A stretch of DNA of 64,000 nt from Halichondria panicea. Taxonomy: Eukaryota; Porifera; Demospongiae; Suberitida; Halichondriidae. The notes beneath the pieces were generated by a model. That model was not told the origin of the DNA. It saw only the letters and a program-made list of their open reading frames with translations, and searched no databases. The DNA lies in assembly GCF_963675165.1 (NCBI RefSeq), contig NC_087384.1, positions 545,001 to 609,000 of the forward strand, in the 5' to 3' direction. Made by a program: the position numbers and the translations under genes. Shown here piece by piece: positions 1 to 20,560 of this stretch (positions within the stretch are counted from its first letter, which is position 1; each line of letters starts with the position of its first letter).

Positions 1-129
1 TCACTGGGAATAATCGGAAAATCCCACTAGCCAGCTCAAGAGGAGTTGATGTACACACACACACACACGTACAAGCTGCTCAGTAGACACATGTACAGAC
101 ATGCAAGCTGATGAGACACTGTACCGTAC

Positions 130-4311
<4,182 letters not shown>

Positions 4312-4558
4312 ATTTCTTCTTGTACGTAGCTAGCTAGCTAGCTTTCTTTGATCAACCACATGGAATAATTAGCTATGTTGCCATACCAACATTGTCAAAT
4401 CACGATGAATTGGTAAAGATCATTAACTTGAAATTTGAAAATATGAATTAGGGGCTTTGCACATGCCCCAGATATAATTATGGGAGGAATTGGAGGCGTG
4501 GCTGCTTGTGTTGTTTAGCTTAGCATTTTGGCTATGTTTATAGGTTACCTAGCTAGCT
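4312..4558. promoter_or_regulatory. Divergent promoter interval EFCAB5 / PARP-A
   Basis: A 247-bp spacer lies between two outward-facing start codons. It contains tandem TAGC repeats on both edges and an X-box-like inverted repeat near the EFCAB5 side. Both 5' UTRs and any shared promoter must fit here unless there are untranslated upstream exons. Confidence 0.6.
4377..4390. promoter_or_regulatory. Possible RFX X-box
   Basis: GTTGCCATACCAAC is an imperfect inverted repeat that matches the X-box consensus GTNRCC-N(0-3)-RGYAAC with one mismatch. It lies 66 bp upstream of the EFCAB5 ATG. RFX factors drive ciliary genes through such sites in animals, so a site beside a cilium/sperm gene makes sense. 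A short motif like this can also occur by chance. Confidence 0.35.
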
Positions 4559-6163
4559 ATGTCTCTCAGTATCAGTGAAGTTAGAAGTTGTTGCTCAGTC
4601 AGGATGATACCTTTAATGCTGGTAGACGAAATGTGTCAATCAATTCACATCTCTTTGGTGGATAAAAATGGTTGGCTATGGAACATCAACACTCTCACCA
4701 CTCTCAATCACAGTGAAGAACTGCTCAAAGCATCTGATTTCAGGGCCTATTCTGTTATCACTGAGTCTGACTATGTATGGGAGGCCATTAACGATGATGG
4801 TGGGTATAAAGCACTTAGTCCAGACATTGATACTAAACTGAAACTATTACAACATCCTGTCACAGCTGCTGGAGAGTTGCCACCTACCTTTTTACATGAT
4901 GGAGACCACTTTACTGTTGATTTCTCGAGGATGCAGTTGTCAAGTTTTAAGTCTGGAAATCGGCAGATACGACAGAGCTGTTATTACTGGTGTCATAGAG
5001 ATCTAGAAACTGGGTTTATCAGACGCTATGACAATCCCTCTAATATTATTATTGAAGAGATGTATCGATATGGTGGAAGATTTGTGTCAATGGGTGGAAC
5101 TCAGTACACCTTCATGTTCTCACCTGTGAAGTCTTATCAGGTTGATATCAGCTCTGGTAATCTGGTGGAGATAATGCGCTATCCACCGGTCAATTCCAAT
5201 CCTTGTGAGATACAAGTCAATGTTTCCCTACAAGGAAACCCTTCAATACTACCTTTTATTAATCCAGAACGCAATCTTCAATATCGAGAATTAAACTTCT
5301 CCTTCTCATCAAGTGACAAGCTAAAGCAAGTTGTCTTGCATCAACTAGCCAACGTTACACGCAGCTACTGTGTTAGTGCTGAACACAATCTTTTGGGTGA
5401 CAAAATAACATCGAAAATCTACGGTGCACGGGGGTACGTGGACAGGGTGTATGCTCTACTAAACACTCTCACTCTCGAGTTATGTCAGCAAATAGAGTCA
5501 CAAGCAGTCAGCAGTAACCCACCATCTAGAGATTCTACCTCGCTAAGTGTTAAGCGGGAACCGCAAACCAAGTATTGCGAGTTGAAGAGTGTATCTAAGG
5601 GCTCCCTCGATTGGGAGCGCATCTACAGTCACATGAAACAGACTTTACCAAATATTTCAATAATAAAAATTGATTGTGTGCAAAACAAGCCACTCCAAGA
5701 AAAGTATGAATTGGAAAAAAGACAAATGGAAGAGAGGAACAAAGGAAAAACTCATGAAAAATATCTGTTTCACGGCTCGAGGGCAACTAGTCCTGAGAAA
5801 ATTGCACTTTCTCCAAAAGGATTTGACTTTCGATGTAGCACAACAGGCAAACTGATGTGGGGGAAAGGAGCATACTTCGCGGTGAAGGCAGCCTACAGTG
5901 ACAAGTATTCTCACCAACTTCAACCCGGTAATAAGAAACAAATGCTTGTTGCTCGAGTGCTAACAGGCAAGAGTTGTTCTTACGGTACCAAACAGAATCC
6001 TGATCTATATCAACCTCCACCATTACCAACAAAGGGTTTATCTTCTCAAGGACCCATGTTGTCGTACGATACAGTGAACGGAGAGACTAACGGTTCTCAA
6101 GTGTACATAGTGTACGATCACGACAAGTCTTATCCTGCCTTCATCATCACATACACAAGCTAG
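4559..6163 (+). CDS. WWE-WWE-PARP mono-ADP-ribosyltransferase, copy A
   Basis: A single uninterrupted 534-codon frame. Residues about 73-139 and 142-208 look like two WWE domains (ending in a VDFSRM...SGNRQIRQ pattern, then YYWCHRD...GFIRRY...IEEMYRYGG). Residues about 340-534 are a PARP catalytic domain. His405 (LFHGS) and Tyr439 (GKGAYFAV) are in place. The third triad position, just before YIVYD, is Val515 rather than Glu, the pattern of mono-ADP-ribosylating PARPs (PARP7/10-15 group). WWE domains of this group bind ADP-ribose chains or partner proteins. The segment at 210-320 is unassigned. The gene is intronless, unlike its neighbours, and a close tandem copy follows at 7700. The substrate is unknown; innate defence or stress would be typical for the family but is inference. 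Confidence 0.88.
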   Translation: MSLSISEVRSCCSVRMIPLMLVDEMCQSIHISLVDKNGWLWNINTLTTLNHSEELLKASDFRAYSVITESDYVWEAINDDGGYKALSPDIDTKLKLLQHPVTAAGELPPTFLHDGDHFTVDFSRMQLSSFKSGNRQIRQSCYYWCHRDLETGFIRRYDNPSNIIIEEMYRYGGRFVSMGGTQYTFMFSPVKSYQVDISSGNLVEIMRYPPVNSNPCEIQVNVSLQGNPSILPFINPERNLQYRELNFSFSSSDKLKQVVLHQLANVTRSYCVSAEHNLLGDKITSKIYGARGYVDRVYALLNTLTLELCQQIESQAVSSNPPSRDSTSLSVKREPQTKYCELKSVSKGSLDWERIYSHMKQTLPNISIIKIDCVQNKPLQEKYELEKRQMEERNKGKTHEKYLFHGSRATSPEKIALSPKGFDFRCSTTGKLMWGKGAYFAVKAAYSDKYSHQLQPGNKKQMLVARVLTGKSCSYGTKQNPDLYQPPPLPTKGLSSQGPMLSYDTVNGETNGSQVYIVYDHDKSYPAFIITYTS

Positions 6164-7699
6164 CTACCGATCAAGGACATTACAGTGTTTTTTTTTTAGA
6201 AGTTTATTTTTGTGTGTTTATTGTTAAAAAATTAGATATGAGACCTCATAATTAGTAATACATACAGCATGTCATAATAATTATGACTTTTTGAAAGAAA
6301 TGGTGTCATAAAAAAATCATATTTGAGAGATAAGCAAATTTGGCGATATACCATGGATAAATAGGCTAGCCCATGGTCCAAGGCCGAAAAATGAGGCCCC
6401 GATAAAACTTTGGATCATTTGTAGCTTTCAGAAAATCTTTTCCGCTGCCATAACTTGAATTCCGTAGATCCAACATTTATTTCTTTATTTTTTTATGAAT
6501 TCCTGAAAGCTTAGAAAAAAAGAGATCAAAAAATTAATGGTGCCATCAAAAATCATATTTGAAGTATTTGGGCAATACCATGGTCCAAGGCCAAAAAATG
6601 ACAAATAACGGCCCCGACAAATTTTGGATTAAAACATTTGAAAGGTCTCTTTCTAAGCTTTCATTGGATCAACACAGTGCTAAAGTTAAGGCTGTTGAAA
6701 GATATTCAACTACAACACTGGTGAGTGTATACTTGAACACTATACCTCTTGGTTCAGTCGGGGGACTCTTTCCGCTGCCATAACTTGAATTCCGTGGATC
6801 CAATGTCAAAAAAGCTTAGAAAAAAAGAGATCAAATGGTGTCATAAAAAAAATGAGGTATTCCAATACTAATAACCCATGGTCCAAGGCCGAAAAATGAT
6901 AAATTAGGGCCCTGACAAAATTTTGGATTGAAACACATCATTTGAAAGGTCTCTTTCTAAACTTTCAGAAAATCAGAAAATATTTGATATTGGATCAACG
7001 GTACTAAAGTTAATTGCTGTTGAAAGATATTCAACTACAGTGGAACCTCTCTATATAAACGGACACCTTTGGGGAACAATGTTTTGGCCTTTATACAGAG
7101 GTGGCCTTTGTTGAGAGGTTGTTTTGTACACAAACTGGGACTGTTGAGAGGTTGTTTTGTACACAAACTGGGACCTGGGTGCCTGGCTGTTATATAGCAG
7201 CTGACCTTTATTCAGAGGTAGTTGTTAACGGAGGTTCCACTGTACCTATCTATCTATGCCCAATGGTTCGACAATTCTTTCTGCAATAAAAAAATGTTCG
7301 TGGATATCTCTACAACAATGTCTGAAATAGAGTCCAAGGCAGAAAAATGTGTTGAGTTTTGTCCTTATGTATTTTTTTGTAGTTTTCTGACTAATTTTAT
7401 GGATGGTTAGACTTTATACACACACTCATGATGAACATTTTACCATTATTTATTTGTTATAATGATTAATAATTAATTTCGCTGCATGCAAACTCAAAGA
7501 GTGGGTAATGATCGACCATGATTGCAACACACTTAATTTTGCGCAACAGGGGAAACTCAAGAATGGAAAATGATCGACCATGATGTTTATTAAAAACGAC
7601 CAAGACCATCCCAGTTCACAGGTATAGCCATCTACCGGTACGCGGTAGCTAGATATCTGACCATATCATATCCATGTACCAGTAGCTAGCTAGCTAGCT
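6164..7699. repeat. Repeat-filled spacer between the PARP copies
   Basis: No gene seen. The spacer holds three degraded copies (about 6340-6560, 6570-6870 and 6870-7030) of a dispersed repeat marked by GCTGCCATAACTTGAATTCC and by halves of a CCATGG palindrome. A small inverted-repeat element (7038-7242) and AT-rich unique sequence follow. The last 30 bases contain a tagc run that also precedes copy A, so the duplicated unit probably included the proximal promoter. Confidence 0.75.
7038..7242. mobile_element. MITE-like element with CAGTGGAACCTC ends
   Basis: The left end reads CAGTGGAACCTC and the right end is its imperfect inverse (GGAGGTTCCACTG). TA dinucleotides flank both sides, so a TA target duplication is likely. 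The interior includes a direct repeat of GTTGAGAGGTTGTTTTGTAC. A degenerate relative lies at about 21520-21640. Confidence 0.7.
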
Positions 7700-9391
7700 A
7701 TGTCTAGGTCTCTCATCAGTGAAGTTACAAGTTGTTGCTCAGTCAGGATGATCCCTTTAATGTTGGAAGACGAAGTGTGTCGATCAATTCACATCTCTCT
7801 GGTGGATAAAAACAACGAGCAAAGAAACATCACCACTCTCAGACCAAGTGGAGAACTGCTCAAAGCATCTGATTTCAAGGCCTATTCTGTTATCACTGAG
7901 TCTGACTACGTATGGGAGGCCAATAGCGATGATGGTGGATACACAGCACTTAGTCCGGAGGTCGATAAGCTTACCAAACAGAAACTGAAGCTATCACAAC
8001 ATGCCGTCACAGACCCCGCTGCTGGAGAGTTATCATCTTTTCCTCATGATGGATACCTCATTACTGTTGATTTCTCGAGAATGAAAATGTCAAGTTGTAA
8101 GTCTGGAACTCGGCATATACGACAGGGCCGTCCTTACTGGTTCTATAAGTATCCGCAGATTGGATTTATCAGACACGAAGAAAACGACTCTAAAAGCATT
8201 GAAGAGATGTATCGATATGGTGGAAGATTCGTGACAATGGGTGGAACTCAGTACACCTTCATGTTCTCACCTGTGAAGTCTTATCAAGTTGATATCAGCT
8301 CTGGTGATTTGGTGGAGATAATGCGTTATCCTCCTGTCATTTCCAATCCTTGTGAGATAAAAGTCAATGTTTCCCTACAAGGAAACCTGTTGGTAATCAA
8401 ACGACTAGATCTAGAAAGCAATCCTTACCATCGAGAGTTGACCTTCTCCATCTCATCAAGTGACAAGCTAAAGCAAGTTGTCTTGCATCAACTAGCCAAC
8501 GTTACACGCAGCTACTGTGTGAGTGCTGAACACACTCTTTTGGGTGACAAGATAACATCGAAAATCTACGGTGCACGGGGGTACGTGGACAGGGTGTATG
8601 CTCTACTAAACACTCTCACTCTCGAGTTATGTCAGCAAATAGAGTCACAAGCAGTCAGTAGTGGTCCACCATCTAGAGATTCTACCTCTCTGCGTACTGA
8701 TTGGGAACCGCAAACCGACGATTGCGAGTTGAAGAGTGTATCCAAGGGTTCACACGAATGGAAGTACATCCTCAGTCTTATGAGAGATACTTTACCAAAT
8801 ATTTTGATTCACAAAATTGAGCGTGTACAGAACAAGCCACTCCGGGAAAAGTATGAGTTAGAGAAACGACAAATGGAAAAGAGAAACAAAAGTGAAATTA
8901 ATGAGCAGTATTTGTTTCACGGCTCAAAGACAACCAGTCCTGAGGAAATTGCGTTCTCTCAAAAAGGAATTGATTTTCGATTTAGCAAACAAACAGGCAA
9001 GCTATTGTGGGGGACTGGAGCATACTTTGCAGTGAAGGCAGCCTACAGTGACAATTTCGCTCATCATCTTCGAGGGAGCAGGAAACAAATGCTTCTTGTT
9101 CTAGTGCTTACAGGTAAGAGTTGTTCATACGGTACAAGACAGGACTCGACTCTAACGAAACCGCCACCATTACCAAAGGGTTCGTCTTCTCAAGGACGCA
9201 TGTTGTTCGATACAGTGAATGGAGAAACTAAACTGCTACCATTATCAAGGAGTTCATCTTCTCAAGGACACATGCTGTACGATACAGTGAACGGAGAGAC
9301 TAATGGTTCTCAAGTGTACGTAGTGTACGATCACGACAAGTCTTATCCTGCCTTCATCATCACATACACAAGCAACCTTGACCTGAGATAA
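7700..9391 (+). CDS. WWE-WWE-PARP mono-ADP-ribosyltransferase, copy B
   Basis: An intronless 563-codon tandem paralogue of the gene at 4559, with the same order: an unassigned N-terminus, two WWE-like domains, a linker and a PARP catalytic domain. LFHGS supplies the His and GTGAYFAV the Tyr; the Glu position is again Val (SQVYVVYD), so mono-ADP-ribosylation or no activity is expected. It is longer than copy A mainly because of an internal duplication before the last strands (a DTVNGET block occurs twice). It also ends NLDLR after the shared ITYTS. The N-terminal and catalytic parts have diverged clearly, while about 130 bp in the middle is nearly identical, which suggests gene conversion. Function beyond family level cannot be read from the sequence. 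Confidence 0.88.
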   Translation: MSRSLISEVTSCCSVRMIPLMLEDEVCRSIHISLVDKNNEQRNITTLRPSGELLKASDFKAYSVITESDYVWEANSDDGGYTALSPEVDKLTKQKLKLSQHAVTDPAAGELSSFPHDGYLITVDFSRMKMSSCKSGTRHIRQGRPYWFYKYPQIGFIRHEENDSKSIEEMYRYGGRFVTMGGTQYTFMFSPVKSYQVDISSGDLVEIMRYPPVISNPCEIKVNVSLQGNLLVIKRLDLESNPYHRELTFSISSSDKLKQVVLHQLANVTRSYCVSAEHTLLGDKITSKIYGARGYVDRVYALLNTLTLELCQQIESQAVSSGPPSRDSTSLRTDWEPQTDDCELKSVSKGSHEWKYILSLMRDTLPNILIHKIERVQNKPLREKYELEKRQMEKRNKSEINEQYLFHGSKTTSPEEIAFSQKGIDFRFSKQTGKLLWGTGAYFAVKAAYSDNFAHHLRGSRKQMLLVLVLTGKSCSYGTRQDSTLTKPPPLPKGSSSQGRMLFDTVNGETKLLPLSRSSSSQGHMLYDTVNGETNGSQVYVVYDHDKSYPAFIITYTSNLDLR

Positions 9392-9479
9392 TTATTATAG
9401 TATGTTTTTTAGAAATTTTAAACTTTGTAATTGATTACAATAGGTAATGATCATGCTTGAAAAATTGTACACAGTTATA

Positions 9480-9703
9480 CCGTATAGCGCGAAATTTTCG
9501 AGGCACTTATATTTCGTGGATTGGCCTCTAAATACCATTTCGTTGCACAATGTTCGCGGAATGATTGCTTACCGGAAGCCACGCCTTTAAATATTTGCAC
9601 GATAGCAGGTAAAGAACAATTTTTGTGGACTTAATTTTGGTATAGAATTCTAACCCACGAAATCCGCGAAAATTAAGCCCCTCGAACATTTCGCGCTATA
9701 CGG
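9480..9703. mobile_element. MITE family 1, copy 1
   Basis: A 224-bp element with terminal inverted repeats beginning CCGTATAGCGCGAAAT, flanked by TA on both sides. The interior carries further nested inverted pairs (for example TTTCGTGG / CCACGAAA). It has no coding capacity, so it is non-autonomous. Sister copies are at 19578, 40179 and 54443. Confidence 0.88.
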
Positions 9704-10283
9704 TATGGGACACACCCACGTACATACACAGAGGCATGAATAGAGCATTATTATAGTACATACATTACACATAATTATGCTCATACATGTACAAGCTCTT
9801 CTACTAATATAGCTCAATACGATTCATTTGTCAATATGCAATATGCGAGAACAGAAATGAATACGAGGATACATACATAAACTATACACAGAAAGAAACA
9901 GATGTAATAATATATAGTTTATGGAGATATGAAGAGTTTGAATCCACTAAGCTTGTCTCGAGACGGAGTAGCAGTGCAATCATTAAAACTGCAGGGAAAA
10001 ACAACAATTAAAACACAAAAACACATAATTATGACAGTACACTAAAAGTACACACAGTATGCCAGCATACACATGCACGTACAGTTCATATGCAATCAAC
10101 CTTGGGCAGACCAGCCTGTAATAAAGAGGTGGCCTATCCAAACACAGATTTTGGGGCCTAATTGTTATAATTATAGGGTGGCCACAATAGTTGTACAAGT
10201 TACACATTTTACAGTAAAACCTTGCCAATTTATAATTTAATTATGTGAACACACTTACATTATGGTGGGGTGGTGATGTAATG
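9704..10283. other. Spacer downstream of ZDHHC5/8
   Basis: AT-rich sequence, probably including the ZDHHC 3' UTR at its right side. I see no conserved frame, RNA gene or clear repeat here. Confidence 0.5.
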
Positions 10284-10464
10284 TTAAACACTGATCTCAC
10301 TCCGAGCCCCCGATCTCATACTGGCCATAGTGTTCGTGTTACTCTCTACTATATTTGAACCGTTCAGCTGTCTCTGGAGGAGAGGGTTCATGGAGTTCTG
10401 ACTGACCAGGTCGGCATGGGTGTGTGCCTGTGCCTGTGTGTGTTGCGTGTGAGCCTGTACCTGT

Positions 10465-10515
<51 letters not shown>

Positions 10516-13500
10516 TGGGAGGGGGGTAGTACAAAGCTCGGCTTAAGAATGGACATGCATGGACACAGTGTGAATACGATAAGCTACGTACAGCCTTTCC
10601 ACCTCACTTGAAATGTTTTTTAAAACCCAAAAGCATTAAATTGAGCTCCTGTGTAGAATAGTGTACAGACTATACAGAGCCTATGTTGTGGTTGGTTCCA
10701 CTGCGCACCTGTACACTACAGTGGTTGACTATTATTATGTTTTCTCTAACCAGGCTTGCAATTGTACAGTATACAAAATGGCACGATAAAAGGAACTTGT
10801 TAAAACCAATTAGGAAAATAATATTTTTCTCACTCTTTCTCTATGGAGATTGCTGTCATCCAGATCCTCGTATATAGGCATACCCCTGAGGTCGTGGGCA
10901 GCCCTCGGAGGGGATTCCCCTGCTGATTGTCCATCACTGGGCTGCAAACTCTTCACCTTATAATGCATGTAGCGTGGTCTCTTTGAAGCACACAGAACAG
11001 CAGCGCAGTTTCGCCAGCAGCCAAGGTCGTACGGATTCTGAACTCCACGAAACTTTCCAGTTACCTGGACAGTAAATAATGTAGTAGCTGACAGACACAT
11101 AATCATATACACAATACAGTAACTACTTTTAGCGTACGTTTTTTATTACAATTTTCAGGGATGGAATATCATAACTTAAACATACACATATCTATACATC
11201 TGTACAGTACGGCCAGACATATGAATAGAAATTTAAGCAGGGGCTTACAATTTATAGGCAGTGAAGGCCTCTAAAAATATGACAATAATAGACCACCCTC
11301 CTCCCCCGCACTCACATGTTCATTGGTTGACCTGCCGATACAGATGAGACCCATATGAAAGCCAGTGAGTCCCACCACAGGTATAAATACCAACACACCG
11401 AGCACCATTAGAATAATCCTGATAACAGTCAAGGAGCACAACACACACACATCACACACACACACACACATCCAGACCCACCCACCCACACACACACACA
11501 CATACATCACAGGCTACACAAGCATTCTAGAAACACAGACATCCAATGGTTAGTGATGTAATTAAAGGGTAGACTGGGCAATTGATGAGTCTAACTTTGA
11601 GTGGCCACAATCAATACATGACTACAATCACACATCCTGCACTCATACAAGTACCTGTCATAACATCGTGCTGGCTATACTTCTATTCATACAGTACAGG
11701 ACTAAGTTAGTACTCTTCACAAGACTAAGTCAGGATACTCAACAATGACCATGGTGAGGTCATCAATGTGCAGGATGATGGACACTATGCCCCAGGCAAA
11801 CCCGCTGAGAATGAACAGAGTGAGAGAGGTTACAAAGAAGAAGAAGTATTTGTAGTTCCGTTTCCCGATACAGTTGTCCACCCACGGACAATGGTGGTCA
11901 AATTGCTGCAGGGGAGGGAGGCAATAAACGATAACAAGGAAGATCAGGAGAGGCAATACTGTTGTTAATTTTTTGGTGGCAATAAAATGCGAAATTCCAG
12001 TGGAAACTGCTGAGGTAAAAAAATATTTGATCAAAGACCTAGAGGATGAATATTGTAACAACATAATTATGATCTAAAGTGCACATAATCTGCCAAGGGA
12101 TGGATGCTGGGAACATGTTTCAGACTCTAAAGTGCTTTACTGTACATTTAATGCTCTAAGATTGTTAATTCAAATCCCCACCCACCTCCACACAGTTGTC
12201 ACATATGCTGCAGTGTGAGGTTCGTGGTGGGCGGTAGAACCTGCAGGTGTCACACCACTTCATCCGCACATTGACACCGTTGATGTCAATGGCACGATAG
12301 AGAGGCTGTCTGAAATCGTCCTCTTCCTCCGTACGCTCTGTGGGGGGGTGGTGTGGGTGGAGCTTGGTTAGACATGGGTATACATGTATAAAAGTGTGGA
12401 CAGTCGAAAGCATTCTATAAAAGGCAATTTTAACAACAGGATAAGCTCTCTAAAAAGGACAAACTGGCTGTTACCCAGTGTTCCCATATATACATGTATA
12501 CGGTGGCTTTATTGTATCCCAGTACAATGTAGCACCAGGTGTACATGTACTGTGTGTGAAATATGCACAGAGTGAAATAATGAAATCTAATAGTCTAGCT
12601 ATGTTACATCACTGTGTGTGGGCTGTGAGCGTGTACACACACACACACCTGCACACACACTATCAAATTACATTACAGGAGAACACTGAAAATATTAAGT
12701 GTCCCCCCACACACACCCCCTCCCCCCCCACACACACACACACCCTCCCCCTCCCACACACACACACCCCCTCCCCCCCACACACACACACACACACTCA
12801 CCTCTTGGATAAATCCCCGGGTCCACAAAGGAGGCAAGAAAGAACGTAGTGACGACTAAGATGTAGAGCAGTCCCATGTACACAATACCCACTATAGGAA
12901 TGATAATAAATATCCGTTCTGATTGGTTGAGGAAGTACGTCACCAGGTTCCTCATCCTATGTGTGTGGGGGTGTGGTGTGTGTGTGTGTGTGTGGGTGGG
13001 TGGGGTTGATGTGTGTGAAGTGTGTGGGTATCGGGGGAGGGGTGGGATTGACAAGCAAGTTAATGCATCTAATATCACTACGGCTCATTAAGCAGATTGT
13101 AATATCATAAATTCACCCATAATCAAAACAGGCAGACATACGTATGTACACACACAAGCAATGCCATCGGTAATAAACTAAATTTGACAACAGACTGAAG
13201 CCATACATATCATTGTTCTCATTCTGATAAAATTAACAGCTCAAAAAGAAATTGGTTCTGCTCTCCATAAAATGCTCTCCATAAAAATCCCATGACTAAT
13301 GAACAGTACGTATTAGCAGGAACAGATGTACAGGAGAATGATGGTGGCCAAATATACAAGTCTGTTAGGATGGTTGTCACGGGTACACTAGGAGCTAGTC
13401 GGCTAATACGGGGTTGATGACTTGACAGTTATGTTTGAATACAAATAGTACACGGTTGCAATTGAGTAGCTAGTGTACCAAGCACCTAATAAGTGTAGAG

Positions 13501-13734
13501 CTATACAACACTGTGTGGGTACATAACACACTGCGTTTAATATCCTCTTATATATGTACTGTGTCATGCACTCCGGACTGTGTGTGTATGTGCTCACAGT
13601 CGGTGCCAAGTCTGTCAGTTTATGTAATACTAAACACACACGTAGACTTACGGGAAAGCAAAGAACAGTATTCCTCCTATAAACAGGACGATTGTCGCTC
13701 CAATGTAGGGTATCTGCCTGGTTGATATGCCCAT
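10284..13734 (-). CDS. ZDHHC5/8: DHHC palmitoyltransferase, ZDHHC5/8 type
   Basis: Seven exons: 13734-13652, 12956-12802, 12337-12186, 11905-11739, 11418-11316, 11064-10834 and about 10460-10284, giving about 354 residues in a continuous phase. The start is [13 protein letters not shown]. Membrane segments in exons 1, 2, 4 and 5 give the usual four-helix layout. The cysteine-rich catalytic core spans exons 3-4: [21 protein letters not shown], then QFDHHCPW with the DHHC cysteine that carries the acyl group. FVDPGIYPR before the core and TNEH-VTGKFRG after it are hallmarks of ZDHHC5/8. The last four residues are EISV, the same PDZ-binding end as in vertebrate ZDHHC5/8. Members S-acylate proteins at the plasma membrane. 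The tail is much shorter than the roughly 715 residues of the human enzyme. The last acceptor is ambiguous between two in-phase AGs. Confidence 0.93.
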
Positions 13735-14322
13735 GATTGCAGGGCCTTCCCTGTGGAAGTGAACACATGGTTTATAATAAGATAGTGTGATTGAATCAGA
13801 GGATGTCATACAGCTCTTGTTAATATGGCATGAATATAAATCAATACATGGACTGTACTGGTAGGTACAGGCTACATCATATCCAGTACTGACATTGTCA
13901 TCAGTTCACATAGTATAATTATATATTATTACATAATTATACTTTAGAAACCATAATTATTACGTATAGTCAACACAGCCACTCACCACTGAAACAGACT
14001 CTTCTTACAGCTTGTGTGTACCACCCAGTACCTAGATGATCTATGATGCTTGTTTCCAGAGCTCTGGCTACTAGCACGTACTTACTCTGTGATCTGTGAT
14101 CTGATCAACTACCTATTTCCTGTGGGCACGGCTTGACCAGTAAATTAAGGTTACCGCCCATCAATTTAACAAGGCAGCCCCACCCTTCTTTGTGTATAGA
14201 AGGGAAAAACCCTCTGACATGTTGGGTGGGTGTGTCTGACCCTCATGGCTGGCATGGAAATTATCTTTAACAAATCTACAAACCTTGTACAGTAGCCGGT
14301 TTTCAGTGGACAATTGCAAGGG
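13735..14322. promoter_or_regulatory. Divergent interval ZDHHC5/8 - MKS1
   Basis: 588 bp between outward-facing starts. Directly upstream of the ZDHHC ATG the minus strand reads TTCCACAG followed by 16 bases, so an untranslated first exon probably lies further upstream, near 13990-14110. No TATA box or clear X-box found for MKS1. Confidence 0.5.
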
Positions 14323-19467
<5,145 letters not shown>

Positions 19468-19577
19468 ATATTTGTATACAGCTAATTTCCATCACATCAA
19501 TTGTGCATATATAGCATTCTCATACCAGTTGATCTAATTATGTGTGAAACAGTTCATTCCATGGATACATATATATA

Positions 19578-19811
19578 CCGTATAGCGCGAAATGTTCGAG
19601 GGGCTTAATTTTCGCGGATTTCGTGGGTTAGAATTCTATACGAAAATTAAGTCCACGAAAATTATTCTTTAATTAGAATTACCTGCTATCGTGCAAATAT
19701 TTAAAGGCGTGGCTTCCGGTAAGCAGTCATTCCGCGAACATTGTGCAACGAAATGGTTTTTAGAGGCCATTCCACGAAATATAAGTGCCTCGAAAATTTC
19801 GCGCTATACGG
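19578..19811. mobile_element. MITE family 1, copy 2
   Basis: A 234-bp element with CCGTATAGCGCGAAA ends and TA flanks, about 110 bp downstream of the MKS1 stop. It lies in the opposite orientation to copy 1, as judged by the order of the interior blocks. Confidence 0.88.
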
Positions 19812-20560
19812 TATATATATACACACACGGTATTGATTTATGGTTGATTACTTCTCAGACAACTACCATGTCTAATCTGATCACCAGTAATTTATATCTA
19901 ATTAGATGGAGACATATATAAAACAAACTATAATTATGTACGACTGGAGACACGAGATGCATGCATAATTGAGTACGTACATATAGGAACTACTTTAATT
20001 AAGCGACGCTGGGACTAATTTTTATCTGCTATCATTTTTGAGTTCGATGACCACATGTTATTAATGGATCCAGTTCACCACTTTCAACAAGAGCAAGAAA
20101 CATATCGATCAGTTAGACACACAATTACAAGGCTGTAAAAATAACAAAATGGGAGTTCACAACAATTTAAAATGAAAGCCATTTGCCATAATTATGTGTG
20201 TGAATACTATAATAATAATATTGGTGCAATTCTTTATTATGAGAGCACAAATTAATTGGAAAATCCTATTAAGAACTTGTCAATAATAATAATAATTATT
20301 ATATGGCCTTTACACACCATGCAATGAACATCAGATGTGGTTCTTTACCCTGGCACTGTGTGGGACCATCACACAATCAAGCCTTTTGTACAAATAAGGG
20401 AATAAGCATAGTTACACGTACAAAGTTGTGGTTTAAAAAAAATTATGAGAGTAAAGGCCTTTAAATGAAATTATGATAATTATCTATAAAGTGTTGTATG
20501 TGTAATGTCCATTTCACGATTAGACAAAGGTACCGACGATCCTTACAAGGAGTTCTCTGG
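19812..20560. other. Intergenic, 3' side of MKS1 and of the RNA-binding gene
   Basis: AT-rich sequence between two convergent genes, with several ATAATTAT-type runs. It presumably carries the 3' UTR of the DAZAP1-like gene. No gene seen. Confidence 0.5.
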
